From Treponema sp. (lineage in GTDB: Bacteria > Spirochaetota > Spirochaetia > Treponematales > Treponemataceae): a stretch of DNA of 64,000 bases. The position numbers and the translations under genes are program-made. Location of the stretch: positions 16,243-80,242 of the forward strand of contig JAFZKN010000006.1 in the NCBI GenBank assembly GCA_017553635.1, given 5' to 3'. The notes beneath the pieces are model-generated. The model was not told where the DNA came from and searched no databases. It was given only the letters and a program-made list of their open reading frames with translations. Every line of letters begins with the position of its first letter. Position 1 is the first letter of the stretch. Below are positions 17,323 through 24,956 of the stretch, piece by piece.

Positions 17323-18690
17323 ATGAACAGATTTATGTTTTTTACCTTTTTTTTCATGGTGAATTCTATAAACACCCTTTTCGCTTTCCAGACAGTCTCA
17401 GTATATGCAGATTCAGAAGTCTCCGCTCCTAAAGCATTTTATAAAGAAAATGATCCTTCCCTCATAAAACATAAGGAAGTTTACGGTGTAAGCTTTTCTT
17501 CAAAGTATTTTGACTTCAGATTTTTAAAAAAAGACACGGATATCACAGGTTTTTCCATTCATGCATCAAAACCTGATCAGGGATTTTCACTGAAAATGCT
17601 TGCCGGAAATCTGCTGTATTCAAAAGCCGTCTCAAAGTTAAAGAATCCCTCTTATTACACAGAAACCTCTCCGCTTTATACACCATGTATTTTTACAGGC
17701 GGAATTTCCATAAGTCTTCCTTCCAAATCATCATCCTCAAAGGTTTTAAGTTCAGGTTTTTCGCTTTTAAGCCCCGTAATTTCTTTACAGTTTGCGATGA
17801 CAGAAGACCAGAGCATTTATCTGTGTGCATCAAAAAAATTCGAAAATTCTGATTTTGTTAAATGCGGCTTACTGCTGGCATATTCCTCTTTTATGATAGA
17901 TGAAAAGAAACAGGATTCATGGAAACTTACTGAACCTTTTTATGCAAGTTCATCATATAACGCAGCCTATGCAGAATTTCTGCTTAAAATTCCGCTTGTA
18001 AAGGCAAAACTCGGCTTTAGCACGTACGAAAACCCTTTCAACACAGTTAGATTCTGTTCGTTGGCTGAGGCACAGTTTAGATACGGGGCTTTTTCCCTCG
18101 GGCTTGGAGCTTTTATGACAGAAAACTGTCCGATGCCCGTAATCACGGCATCTCAAAAACGTGAAAAAAAGCTTTTCCAGGCGATGATAAACCCGCAGAT
18201 AGAATATTCATCCAGGGATTTTTATTTTAAAGGCGGAATTTCATCATTTGTTGAAGAATCAATCGTAAAGGAGGGAAAAGATAGTGAATCTGACTGGAAA
18301 GTATCGCTTTCAGCGGGTGCTTACGCCAAATTTGATAAAAATTCACTTTCTTTTCTATATAAAATACAGAATATAACAAAACCGGAAACAAAACAAAGTG
18401 CTTCTGTAAAATTCAGTCATTCGTCTAAAAAGGCAAAGCTAAGCCTGCAGTCAAAACTGGCATACATAAAAACCGGAGAGCGTATAAAAGACGCGTTTTC
18501 CCATACCTGGGCATTCTTCTGTTATCCTAAAGATTTCCCTGTAAATTACTTTTCATTTTCATCATCGTTCGAGCATAAAAATTCAAGTTTAACGCCTTCA
18601 CTTGCAATGACAGCGTCCATATCAAGGAACATTAAAAATGTAAAAATTTCTTCTAAAATTAAGGTATCAACGGTGTTAGAGGTTGAATAA
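17323..18690 (+). CDS. Secreted protein of unknown function, possible outer-membrane beta-barrel
   Basis: A 455-residue protein with an N-terminal signal (MNRFMFFTFFFMVNSI ... FAF, about 1-22). The rest alternates short amphipathic strands with Ser/Lys-rich turns (SGFSLLSPVISLQFAM, KCGLLLAYSSFMI, GAFSLGLGAFM), a pattern that fits a beta-barrel. No catalytic motif was seen and the family is not recognised. There is no Shine-Dalgarno sequence; an AT-rich -10-like block lies just before the ATG. The fusA promoter starts inside its stop codon region. Confidence 0.7.
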   Translation: MNRFMFFTFFFMVNSINTLFAFQTVSVYADSEVSAPKAFYKENDPSLIKHKEVYGVSFSSKYFDFRFLKKDTDITGFSIHASKPDQGFSLKMLAGNLLYSKAVSKLKNPSYYTETSPLYTPCIFTGGISISLPSKSSSSKVLSSGFSLLSPVISLQFAMTEDQSIYLCASKKFENSDFVKCGLLLAYSSFMIDEKKQDSWKLTEPFYASSSYNAAYAEFLLKIPLVKAKLGFSTYENPFNTVRFCSLAEAQFRYGAFSLGLGAFMTENCPMPVITASQKREKKLFQAMINPQIEYSSRDFYFKGGISSFVEESIVKEGKDSESDWKVSLSAGAYAKFDKNSLSFLYKIQNITKPETKQSASVKFSHSSKKAKLSLQSKLAYIKTGERIKDAFSHTWAFFCYPKDFPVNYFSFSSSFEHKNSSLTPSLAMTASISRNIKNVKISSKIKVSTVLEVE

Positions 18691-18711
18691 ATGCAGAATT
18701 TTCTGTATTAT
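18683..18711 (+). promoter_or_regulatory. Promoter of fusA
   Basis: TTGAAT (18683-18688), a 17-base spacer and TATTAT (18706-18711). The -35 overlaps the end of the preceding gene. A leader of about 57 bases follows. Confidence 0.55.
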
Positions 18712-18774
18712 TCTAAAATCTATCATTAGATGCAAAATTTTTAGGAATTTATTTTTTTGTAAGAGGTAAACAAT

Positions 18775-20871
18775 ATGGACTATGATCTTTCAAAAGTGAG
18801 AAATATCGGTATTAGTGCCCACATTGACTCAGGAAAGACAACTACTTCAGAACGTATCTTGTTTTATTGTAACAAGATTCATGCAATCCACGAAGTTCGT
18901 GGTAAAGACGGTGTTGGTGCTGTAATGGACAACATGGAATTGGAACGCGAACGCGGTATCACAATTCAGTCAGCAGCTACACAGGTTCAGTGGAAAGACT
19001 ACACAATTAACTTGATCGATACTCCGGGACACGTTGACTTTACTGTAGAAGTTGAACGTTCTCTTCGCGTACTTGATGGTGCTATCATGATTCTTTGTGC
19101 TGTAGCTGGTGTTCAGTCACAGTCAATCACAGTAGACCGTCAGCTTAAACGCTATCACGTTCCACGCGTTGCATTCGTAAACAAATGTGACCGCCAGGGT
19201 GCAAATCCTATCCGTGTATGTAACCAGGTTCGCGAAAAGCTTGGCCTTAACTCACACATGATGGAACTTCCTATCGGTCTTGAAGACAAACTCGAAGGTG
19301 TTGTAGACCTCGTAACAATGAAAGCAATCTACTTTGACGGTGCTAACGGTGAAAACCTCCGCTATGCAGAAATTCCTGCACACATGGTAGAAGATGCTAA
19401 AAAATATCGTGAAGAACTTCTCGATGCAGTTTCTATGTTTGATGATGAACTTATGGAACTCATCATGGAAAATGGTTTTGAAAACATTCCTGAAGAAAAA
19501 ATTAAAGCTGCTGTCCGCAAGGGTACTCTTGCAGAACAGTTTGTTGGTGTTTTCTGCGGTTCAGCTCACGTAAACAAAGGTATCCAGCCATTGCTCGACG
19601 CAGTTGCAGATTACCTCCCTTCTCCTCCAGAAGTAGAAAACGAAGCACTCGACCTCGACAACAACGAAGCTCCTGTAAAACTTACTTCTAACGAAAACGA
19701 TCCTACTGTTGCCCTTGCATTTAAGCTTGATGACGGACAGTACGGACAGCTCACATATACCCGTGTATATCAGGGAAAAATCAAGAAAGGTGAAGAACTT
19801 ACAAATACACGTTCAAAGAAACGCTTTAAGGTTGGACGCCTCGTACGTATGAACTCTGCTCAGATGGAAGATATCAACGAAGCAGGTCCAGGCGATATCG
19901 TAGCTCTCTTTGGTGTAGACTGTGCTTCTGGTGATACATTCGTAAGCGGCGGAATTAACTATTCTATGGCTTCTATGTATGTTCCAAACCCTGTAATTTC
20001 TCTTTCTATTAAACCAAAAGACAAACAGGCTGCAGCTCAGATGGGTAAGGCTATCAACCGCTTTACTAAAGAAGACCCTACATTCCAGTCTTACATGGAT
20101 CCGGAATCTGGTGAAACAATCATCAAGGGTATGGGTGAGCTTCACCTTGCAGTATATGTAGAACGTATGAAGCGTGAATACAAGTGCGAAGTAGAAACAG
20201 GTGCTCCACAGGTAGCTTACCGTGAATCTATCACACAGCGCGCAGAATTTAACTACACACATAAAAAACAGACTGGTGGTTCTGGTCAGTACGGTCGTGT
20301 TGCAGGATTTATTGAACCGATCGCAGACAAAGATTACGAGTTTATTGATATGATTAAAGGTGGTGCAATTCCTAACGAATACATCCCATCTTGTGATAAA
20401 GGTTTCCGCCGTGCTGTAGAAAAAGGTACACTCATCGGATTCCCTATCGTTGGTGTTAAAGTAACAATCAATGATGGTCAGTATCACCCTGTAGACTCTT
20501 CTGATATCGCATTCCAGACAGCAGCTATCGGTGCTTTCCGTGAAGCATACGAAAAAGCAAAACCTGCAATTCTTGAACCTATCATGAAGGTTTCTATCGA
20601 AGGTCCTACAGAATTCCAGGGAAATATGTTTGGTCTTATCAACCAGAGACGCGGTGTAATCGTTGACTCAACAGATGAAAACAACATGTCTGTAGTAAAC
20701 GCAGAAGTACCACTTAGCGAAATGTTCGGATTCTCTACAATCCTCCGTTCTTCTACACAGGGTAAAGCAGAATTTACAATGGAATTCTTAAAATACGGAA
20801 AAGTTCCAGGAAATGTTTCTGAAGAACTTCAGGCTAAATACAAAGCTGAAAAAGCAGCAGAAAAGAAATAA
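18775..20871 (+). CDS. fusA: Elongation factor G, spd/mitochondrial-like type
   Basis: A 698-residue translational GTPase with all five EF-G domains. G1 is AHIDSGKTT (Ser in place of the usual Ala), G2 region RERGITIQSAAT, G3 DTPGHVDF, G4 NKCDRQGA. The segment EVRGKDGVGAVMDNMELERERG is typical of mitochondrial EF-G1 and of the related EF-G of spirochaetes and planctomycetes, not of E. coli-type EF-G. That group acts in translocation; recycling is then done by a second paralogue elsewhere. AAGAGG lies before the ATG. Codon use is strongly biased, as in highly expressed genes. Confidence 0.95.
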   Translation: MDYDLSKVRNIGISAHIDSGKTTTSERILFYCNKIHAIHEVRGKDGVGAVMDNMELERERGITIQSAATQVQWKDYTINLIDTPGHVDFTVEVERSLRVLDGAIMILCAVAGVQSQSITVDRQLKRYHVPRVAFVNKCDRQGANPIRVCNQVREKLGLNSHMMELPIGLEDKLEGVVDLVTMKAIYFDGANGENLRYAEIPAHMVEDAKKYREELLDAVSMFDDELMELIMENGFENIPEEKIKAAVRKGTLAEQFVGVFCGSAHVNKGIQPLLDAVADYLPSPPEVENEALDLDNNEAPVKLTSNENDPTVALAFKLDDGQYGQLTYTRVYQGKIKKGEELTNTRSKKRFKVGRLVRMNSAQMEDINEAGPGDIVALFGVDCASGDTFVSGGINYSMASMYVPNPVISLSIKPKDKQAAAQMGKAINRFTKEDPTFQSYMDPESGETIIKGMGELHLAVYVERMKREYKCEVETGAPQVAYRESITQRAEFNYTHKKQTGGSGQYGRVAGFIEPIADKDYEFIDMIKGGAIPNEYIPSCDKGFRRAVEKGTLIGFPIVGVKVTINDGQYHPVDSSDIAFQTAAIGAFREAYEKAKPAILEPIMKVSIEGPTEFQGNMFGLINQRRGVIVDSTDENNMSVVNAEVPLSEMFGFSTILRSSTQGKAEFTMEFLKYGKVPGNVSEELQAKYKAEKAAEKK

Positions 20872-20882
20872 GGAGCGATCTT

Positions 20883-21560
20883 ATGAATAAGAAAGATTTA
20901 TTTGACTGCAGCCCTATCCGTGCATTTGACAAGCTTACAAACGGCGGTCTTAAAGCTGGTGAAGTTGGACTTATTACATCTAAGAAAGGACTTGGAAAAA
21001 CTTCTGTATTAGTACAGTTTGCAATGGATTCTCTTTTAAATGAAAAGAACCTTGTTCACGTTTCATTTGATCAGGAATCTTCTAACGTAATTTCATGGTA
21101 CTCAAGTGTATTTGCAGAAATTGCAAAGAAAAAGAACATTGCCAACGCTCAGGAACTTAAAGATGAGATTATGAAAGAACGCGTAATCTTAAACTTTAAC
21201 CCTGAAAACTTTACTCTTGCAAAACTTATCAATACTGTAAAAGCTCTTAAAGATGCAGGAACAAAAGTAACAGCACTTGTAATTGACGGTGTAGAAATCA
21301 AGAATGTAACTGCTGATGATGCTAAAGCTGTAGAAAGCTTTGCTAAATCAGAAAACATTACAATCTGGTTAACATCAACAGAAGAAAGTGCAAACCTTTC
21401 TGACTGCGCTTCTAAAGAAGTTCTTGCAACACTTGCTGCAGTTCTTCATATCGAAGCAAAACCAGAAGGAACTGTATTAAGCATCCTCAAAATGAGAGAT
21501 GATACACCTTCTGCTTCTCTTAAGCTTGATGCTAAAACACAGCTTATTTCAGAAAAATAA
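20883..21560 (+). CDS. RecA/KaiC-like ATPase of unknown role
   Basis: A 225-residue protein with the RecA/KaiC core. The P-loop is ITSKKGLGKTS (about 32-42), where the first glycine of the Walker A motif is replaced by serine. Walker B is TALVIDG (about 135-141). The order NGGLKAGEVGLIT, then LVHVSFDQES fits KaiC/RadA-type proteins, but no second domain, zinc finger or Lon-like part is present. AAGGAG overlaps the fusA stop codon and the gap is 11 bases, so it is co-expressed with EF-G. A translation-linked role is inferred only from this. Confidence 0.7.
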   Translation: MNKKDLFDCSPIRAFDKLTNGGLKAGEVGLITSKKGLGKTSVLVQFAMDSLLNEKNLVHVSFDQESSNVISWYSSVFAEIAKKKNIANAQELKDEIMKERVILNFNPENFTLAKLINTVKALKDAGTKVTALVIDGVEIKNVTADDAKAVESFAKSENITIWLTSTEESANLSDCASKEVLATLAAVLHIEAKPEGTVLSILKMRDDTPSASLKLDAKTQLISEK

Positions 21561-21591
21561 GTCTTGAGTTTTAGAAGACTAAGATAATTGC

Positions 21592-21623
21592 AAGGCGGTT
21601 CGTAAATGCGGACCGCCTTTTTA
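21592..21623 (+). terminator. Terminator after the fusA unit
   Basis: AAGGCGGTTCG pairs with CGGACCGCCTT around a short loop and ends in a T run, 30-60 bases after the KaiC-like gene. Confidence 0.85.
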
Positions 21624-21642
21624 ATCTGGTGAGGTAATTTTT

Positions 21643-22638
21643 ATGAAAATCGCGTTTTTTGACACACATGCATACGATAAAAAATCGTTTACCCAGGCAA
21701 ACGAAAGCTTTAATTATGAAATTGACTTTAAAGATTACAAGCTGAATGAAAATACTGCCCTCACGGCAAAAGGTTATGACGCAGTATGTGTTTTTGTAAA
21801 CGACACTCTTAATGAAGCTGTTATTAAAACCCTTAAAGAGTGCGGAGTAAAATTAATTGCGCTACGCTGTGCAGGTTTTAACAACGTTGACTTAAACGCT
21901 GCAAAAGATGCAGATATAAAAGTAGTAAGAGTCCCGGCATATTCTCCTTATGCAGTTGCAGAACACGGAGCTGCCCTTTTAATGTCGCTTACACGCCATA
22001 TTCCGCAGGCTTACCTCAGGACAAAAACTGCAAACTTTAATATAGAAGGCTTAACGGGCCGCGACCTTTACGGTCTTACAGCAGGAATCCTCGGAACAGG
22101 AAAAATAGGACAGATTATGGCAGATATTTTAAAAGGTTTCGGAATGAACATCATCGCATACGATCCGTATCCGAATGAAGAATGGGCTTCTAAAACCGGA
22201 GCACGTTATGTAACGTTAAAGGAAATATTTACAGAAAGCGATGTTCTAAGCCTTCACTGCCCTCTTAACGAACAGACAAAGCATATCGTAAACCACGACT
22301 CTATGAAAATGATGAAGCACGATGCAGTGATCATAAATACAGGACGCGGCGCGCTCATCGACTCAAAAGCACTCGTTCACGCTCTTAAGCACGGACAGAT
22401 TGGCGGAATCGGAATGGATGTTTATGAAGAAGAGAGCAAATACTTCTTCAGCGACTGGTCTACCGACATCATGCCCGACGATGTACTCGCGCGCCTTTTA
22501 ACATTCCCAAATGTAATCATCACCGCGCATCAGGCATTCCTAACAACAAACGCATTAAAGAATCTTGCCGATACAACACTCAAAAACATCAGCGATTTTT
22601 CTGCCAATGCCGAACTTGTAAATGAAGTTAAGGCGTAA
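21643..22638 (+). CDS. ldhA: D-lactate dehydrogenase (fermentative, LdhA type)
   Basis: A 331-residue D-2-hydroxyacid dehydrogenase. NAD binding is in GILGTGKIGQ (about 148-157) with the acidic AYDPYP following. The catalytic Arg is in INTGRGALID, the Glu in the MDVYEEE region, and the His in TAHQAFLT. RCAGFNNVDL and VPAYSPYAVAEH, and the YEEESKYFFSDWS segment, match fermentative LdhA. It reduces pyruvate to D-lactate and regenerates NAD+, which fits an anaerobic fermenter. GTGAGG lies upstream of the ATG. Confidence 0.95.
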   Translation: MKIAFFDTHAYDKKSFTQANESFNYEIDFKDYKLNENTALTAKGYDAVCVFVNDTLNEAVIKTLKECGVKLIALRCAGFNNVDLNAAKDADIKVVRVPAYSPYAVAEHGAALLMSLTRHIPQAYLRTKTANFNIEGLTGRDLYGLTAGILGTGKIGQIMADILKGFGMNIIAYDPYPNEEWASKTGARYVTLKEIFTESDVLSLHCPLNEQTKHIVNHDSMKMMKHDAVIINTGRGALIDSKALVHALKHGQIGGIGMDVYEEESKYFFSDWSTDIMPDDVLARLLTFPNVIITAHQAFLTTNALKNLADTTLKNISDFSANAELVNEVKA

Positions 22639-22648
22639 AAAATAAAAT

Positions 22649-22676
22649 TTGACTTTTTGGGAAAATGTGTTATATT
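22649..22676 (+). promoter_or_regulatory. Promoter of a small RNA
   Basis: TTGACT (22649-22654), a 16-base spacer and TATATT (22671-22676) with TGT as extended -10. No coding frame with a ribosome binding site follows before the terminator at 22811. Confidence 0.75.
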
Positions 22677-22681
22677 TAAAA

Positions 22682-22833
22682 GTACGCCTTTGAGATTGTT
22701 CTCGTCTTGCCTGATGAAAAGCAAATTCTCTCTGGCTGTTTGCTGCTGTTTTTTTAGCAGTTTGAATTTTCGACCACATGCGAGCATTTTCTGCCCGTGT
22801 GGTCAACAATGCCGGCTTTAAGCCGGCTTTTTG
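22682..22833 (+). ncRNA. Candidate small non-coding RNA, about 150 nt
   Basis: The stretch is bounded by its own promoter and an intrinsic terminator and holds no supported ORF. Visible structure: a GAGA/TCTC hairpin near 22692; AAATTC/GAATTT arms around an inner CTGCT/AGCAG hairpin (about 22722-22776); a 9-pair hairpin GACCACATG/CGTGTGGTC (about 22775-22805); and the terminator stem. It lacks the SRP loop (GGAAGGAAGCAG) and the tmRNA acceptor arm. A 6S-like RNA remains possible, since size fits, but the open-bubble layout could not be confirmed by eye. The next gene has a separate promoter, so it is not simply a leader. Confidence 0.65.
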
Positions 22834-22837
22834 CTTT
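22811..22837 (+). terminator. Terminator of the small RNA
   Basis: GCCGGC (22811-22816), loop TTTAA, GCCGGC (22822-22827), then TTTTTGCTTTT. Confidence 0.9.
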
Positions 22838-22842
22838 TAAAT

Positions 22843-22871
22843 TTGACTATTGCAGGATATTTTATTATATT
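22843..22871 (+). promoter_or_regulatory. Promoter of the Mrp gene
   Basis: TTGACT (22843-22848), 17-base spacer, TATATT (22866-22871); leader about 24 bases. Confidence 0.8.
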
Positions 22872-22901
22872 CAATAAAATAGCAAATGTACGGGGTAATA
22901 T

Positions 22902-23720
22902 ATGGCAGAAAACTGTAATCACGACTGTTCCAGCTGCAGTCAGAAATGTGAATCACGCGATATGAGGGCTTCCCTCCATGAAGGAAGCAAAGTAAAGAAG
23001 GTAATCGGAATTTTAAGCGGCAAAGGCGGCGTAGGAAAATCGCTTGTTACAAGCCTTTTGGCATGCAAAATGAATAAAATGGGCAAAAAAGCTGCCATTC
23101 TTGATGCAGATATTACAGGCCCTTCAATTCCTGAAAGCTTTGGCGTAAACTCTGCGCGTGCGACCGGCGGGGACAACTGTCTTTACCCTGTTGTTACTGA
23201 CTCAGGAATTCAGCTTATGTCGATGAATTTTCTCCTTGAAAACGAAAATGATCCTGTAATCTGGAGAGGTCCTGTCATTGCCGGGGCTGTAAAGCAGTTC
23301 TGGACAGATGTAATCTGGAACGATGTAGATTACATGTTTGTAGATATGCCTCCTGGAACGGGAGACGTTCCGCTTACGGTTTTCCAGAGCCTTCCAATTG
23401 ACGGAATCATCATTGTTTCAAGCCCGCAGCAGCTTGTGCGCGTAATAGTTGAAAAAGCTGTAAAAATGGCAAACATGATGAACATCCCGATTCTCGGTTT
23501 AATCGAAAACATGAGCTTTGTTGAATGTCCTAAATGCGACGAAAAGATTTACGTTTTTGGCCAGAGCAATATCGAAGGAATTGCAAAATCCTTTAACCTT
23601 CCTGTTTTAGCACGCCTTCCGATGCGCCCCGAAACAAGCGCTGCGGTTGACGCCGGAGATATCGAAAGCCTCGACGTCCCGGAACTCGACGTGGCAGCAG
23701 AAGAGATTAAGAAGCTGTAA
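22902..23720 (+). CDS. mrp: Mrp/Nbp35-family Fe-S cluster carrier ATPase
   Basis: A 272-residue P-loop ATPase of the Mrp/Nbp35/ApbC group. The deviant Walker A is SGKGGVGKS (about 39-47), followed by LDADITGPSIPE and FVDMPPGTGDVPL. The C-terminal CPKC (in FVECPKCDEK) is the bridging cluster site. The N-terminus has four cysteines in a CX3CX2CX3C layout (residues 5-16), which recalls the N-terminal ferredoxin-like motif of Nbp35 but with different spacing. It assembles or delivers 4Fe-4S clusters. Its 3' end overlaps the converging dus gene by 14 bases. Confidence 0.93.
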   Translation: MAENCNHDCSSCSQKCESRDMRASLHEGSKVKKVIGILSGKGGVGKSLVTSLLACKMNKMGKKAAILDADITGPSIPESFGVNSARATGGDNCLYPVVTDSGIQLMSMNFLLENENDPVIWRGPVIAGAVKQFWTDVIWNDVDYMFVDMPPGTGDVPLTVFQSLPIDGIIIVSSPQQLVRVIVEKAVKMANMMNIPILGLIENMSFVECPKCDEKIYVFGQSNIEGIAKSFNLPVLARLPMRPETSAAVDAGDIESLDVPELDVAAEEIKKL

Positions 23721-24753
23721 ATAAATTTTCCCATCTGTCACCACTAACTTCGTCAAAGTACGAAGAAAATGTTTTTTCGGCGTCTTCGAGTGTTTTACAG
23801 TTGAGCATTTTTGATTTGATGTAGTGGCCGTAAGAAAAGTTGTCGCAGTAGTATGCAAAAAAACGCTGCATGCGTGTTGTCCAGAACTCTGGCGGCTGGT
23901 CTGTTCTTAAATTATTGATATATTCAAGTCCGACAGCGAGGCGGTCAACTTTCTGTTCACCGTCGTAAAGAACAATAAACGGCCGCCGCGCGTCAGCTGC
24001 CGAAAAGTCATCCGGCGCATCGATTGCATCCTCACCCATCGCATGCTTTAATCTTGCAAAAATCCAGGGCTTTTGAGCAGACATCCTTGCAATCATAACG
24101 CCCGACGAAGAAGGAGAAGCCTTTAATGCCGCCTCGAAAGAAGGAACATCCTTTACGTTTCCATTTAATATCACGTTCATTTTACCTGCAAACTCGTGCG
24201 CAACATTTTCTACATATTGATAGCGCGGAGGACGGGCAAGCTTTTCTTTTTTTGTCCTCGGGTGAATTACAAGCTGTTCAATTCCAGAATCATAAAGCAT
24301 CCTGCAGAATGAATAAAATCCTTCGTCGGTAAAGTCTTCGTCCCCGAGCCTTATTTTTGCAGAAAGGCGCGAGTTCACTTTTGCACGCACTGCCTGTACC
24401 ATCTGACAGGTTTCTTCTCTCGGACGGATCATCCATGAAATTCCTGCTCCTGTTTTATAAATCTCGGGCGCACTGCAACCCATGTTGATGTCTACACCAA
24501 TTCCGCCTAAAGTACAAAGCTCATGCGCTGCATCTGCCATAGGTTTACTGTCCCTGCCAGTCAGCTGCCATACGATTTTGTCAGAAGCAGATTCGTTAAG
24601 GGCATAAAAACTTTCGAAAGCCCCGTGAGTTAAAAAAGATGCGGCGTTTATCATTTCCGTATAGTATTCATCACAGCCACCAAAGCCTTCGATAATTTTT
24701 CTTAACCCCTGGTGGCTCAGAGTTGCCATAGGACCTGCAATTAACTTAATCAT
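23707..24753 (-). CDS. dus: tRNA-dihydrouridine synthase
   Basis: A 348-residue flavoenzyme of the Dus family. It opens LIAGPMATLSHQGLRKII, the FMN-binding start. The catalytic cysteine is Cys93 in DINMGCSAPEIYKTGAG, with the conserved KIRLG strand and the IHPRTKKE and VILNGNV segments of the TIM barrel, and an added C-terminal helical domain. It reduces uridines in the D-loop of tRNA. The motif has Ser in place of the usual Pro after the catalytic Cys. No clear Shine-Dalgarno sequence precedes the ATG. It converges on mrp with a 14-base tail overlap. Confidence 0.9.
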   Translation of the reverse strand: MIKLIAGPMATLSHQGLRKIIEGFGGCDEYYTEMINAASFLTHGAFESFYALNESASDKIVWQLTGRDSKPMADAAHELCTLGGIGVDINMGCSAPEIYKTGAGISWMIRPREETCQMVQAVRAKVNSRLSAKIRLGDEDFTDEGFYSFCRMLYDSGIEQLVIHPRTKKEKLARPPRYQYVENVAHEFAGKMNVILNGNVKDVPSFEAALKASPSSSGVMIARMSAQKPWIFARLKHAMGEDAIDAPDDFSAADARRPFIVLYDGEQKVDRLAVGLEYINNLRTDQPPEFWTTRMQRFFAYYCDNFSYGHYIKSKMLNCKTLEDAEKTFSSYFDEVSGDRWENLFTAS

Positions 24754-24789
24754 TTTTTTAAAATACCATAAAAATTATAAAAAAACTAC

Positions 24790-24819
24790 TTGCTATAACT
24801 CCCTTCTTTTTGCTATAAT
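24790..24819 (+). promoter_or_regulatory. Promoter of guaB
   Basis: TTGCTA (24790-24795), 18-base spacer and a consensus TATAAT (24814-24819) with TGC extended -10. Transcription should start near 24826, which leaves a long leader of about 130 bases before guaB. Confidence 0.75.
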
Positions 24820-24824
24820 AAAAC

Positions 24825-24856
24825 GAAATATTCGAATTACTGTTTAAGAATATTTC
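24825..24856 (+). repeat. Inverted repeat at the guaB transcription start
   Basis: GAAATATTC (24825-24833) and GAATATTTC (24848-24856) are perfect 9-base arms with a 14-base loop. They lie exactly where guaB transcription should begin, so this is either an operator or a 5'-end hairpin of the leader. A second weaker stem, TCTCAA/TTGAGA, lies at about 24899-24928, near the ribosome binding site. Confidence 0.6.
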
Positions 24857-24956
24857 ACTCACTTCTTTTACAGTCAATTCCTATTTTATATGTTGAATTT
24901 CTCAAAGCCCTTAACAGGAATCCTTGAGAATAAAAATTATTATAAGGAGTTGCACT

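Noticed and set aside
19813..20487. 224-codon leftward ORF opposite fusA
   Set aside because: It is antisense to a highly biased, clearly coding gene, has no ribosome site and a Cys/Phe/Thr-rich composition typical of shadow frames.
22530..22809. Two leftward ORFs of 84-85 codons upstream of mrp
   Set aside because: They run from the small RNA region into the 3' end of ldhA on the wrong strand, with no ribosome site.
22682..22833. Small RNA as SRP RNA, tmRNA or T-box leader
   Set aside because: The SRP GGAAGGAAGCAG loop, a tmRNA-like acceptor arm and the T-box UGGNACC element were looked for and not found.
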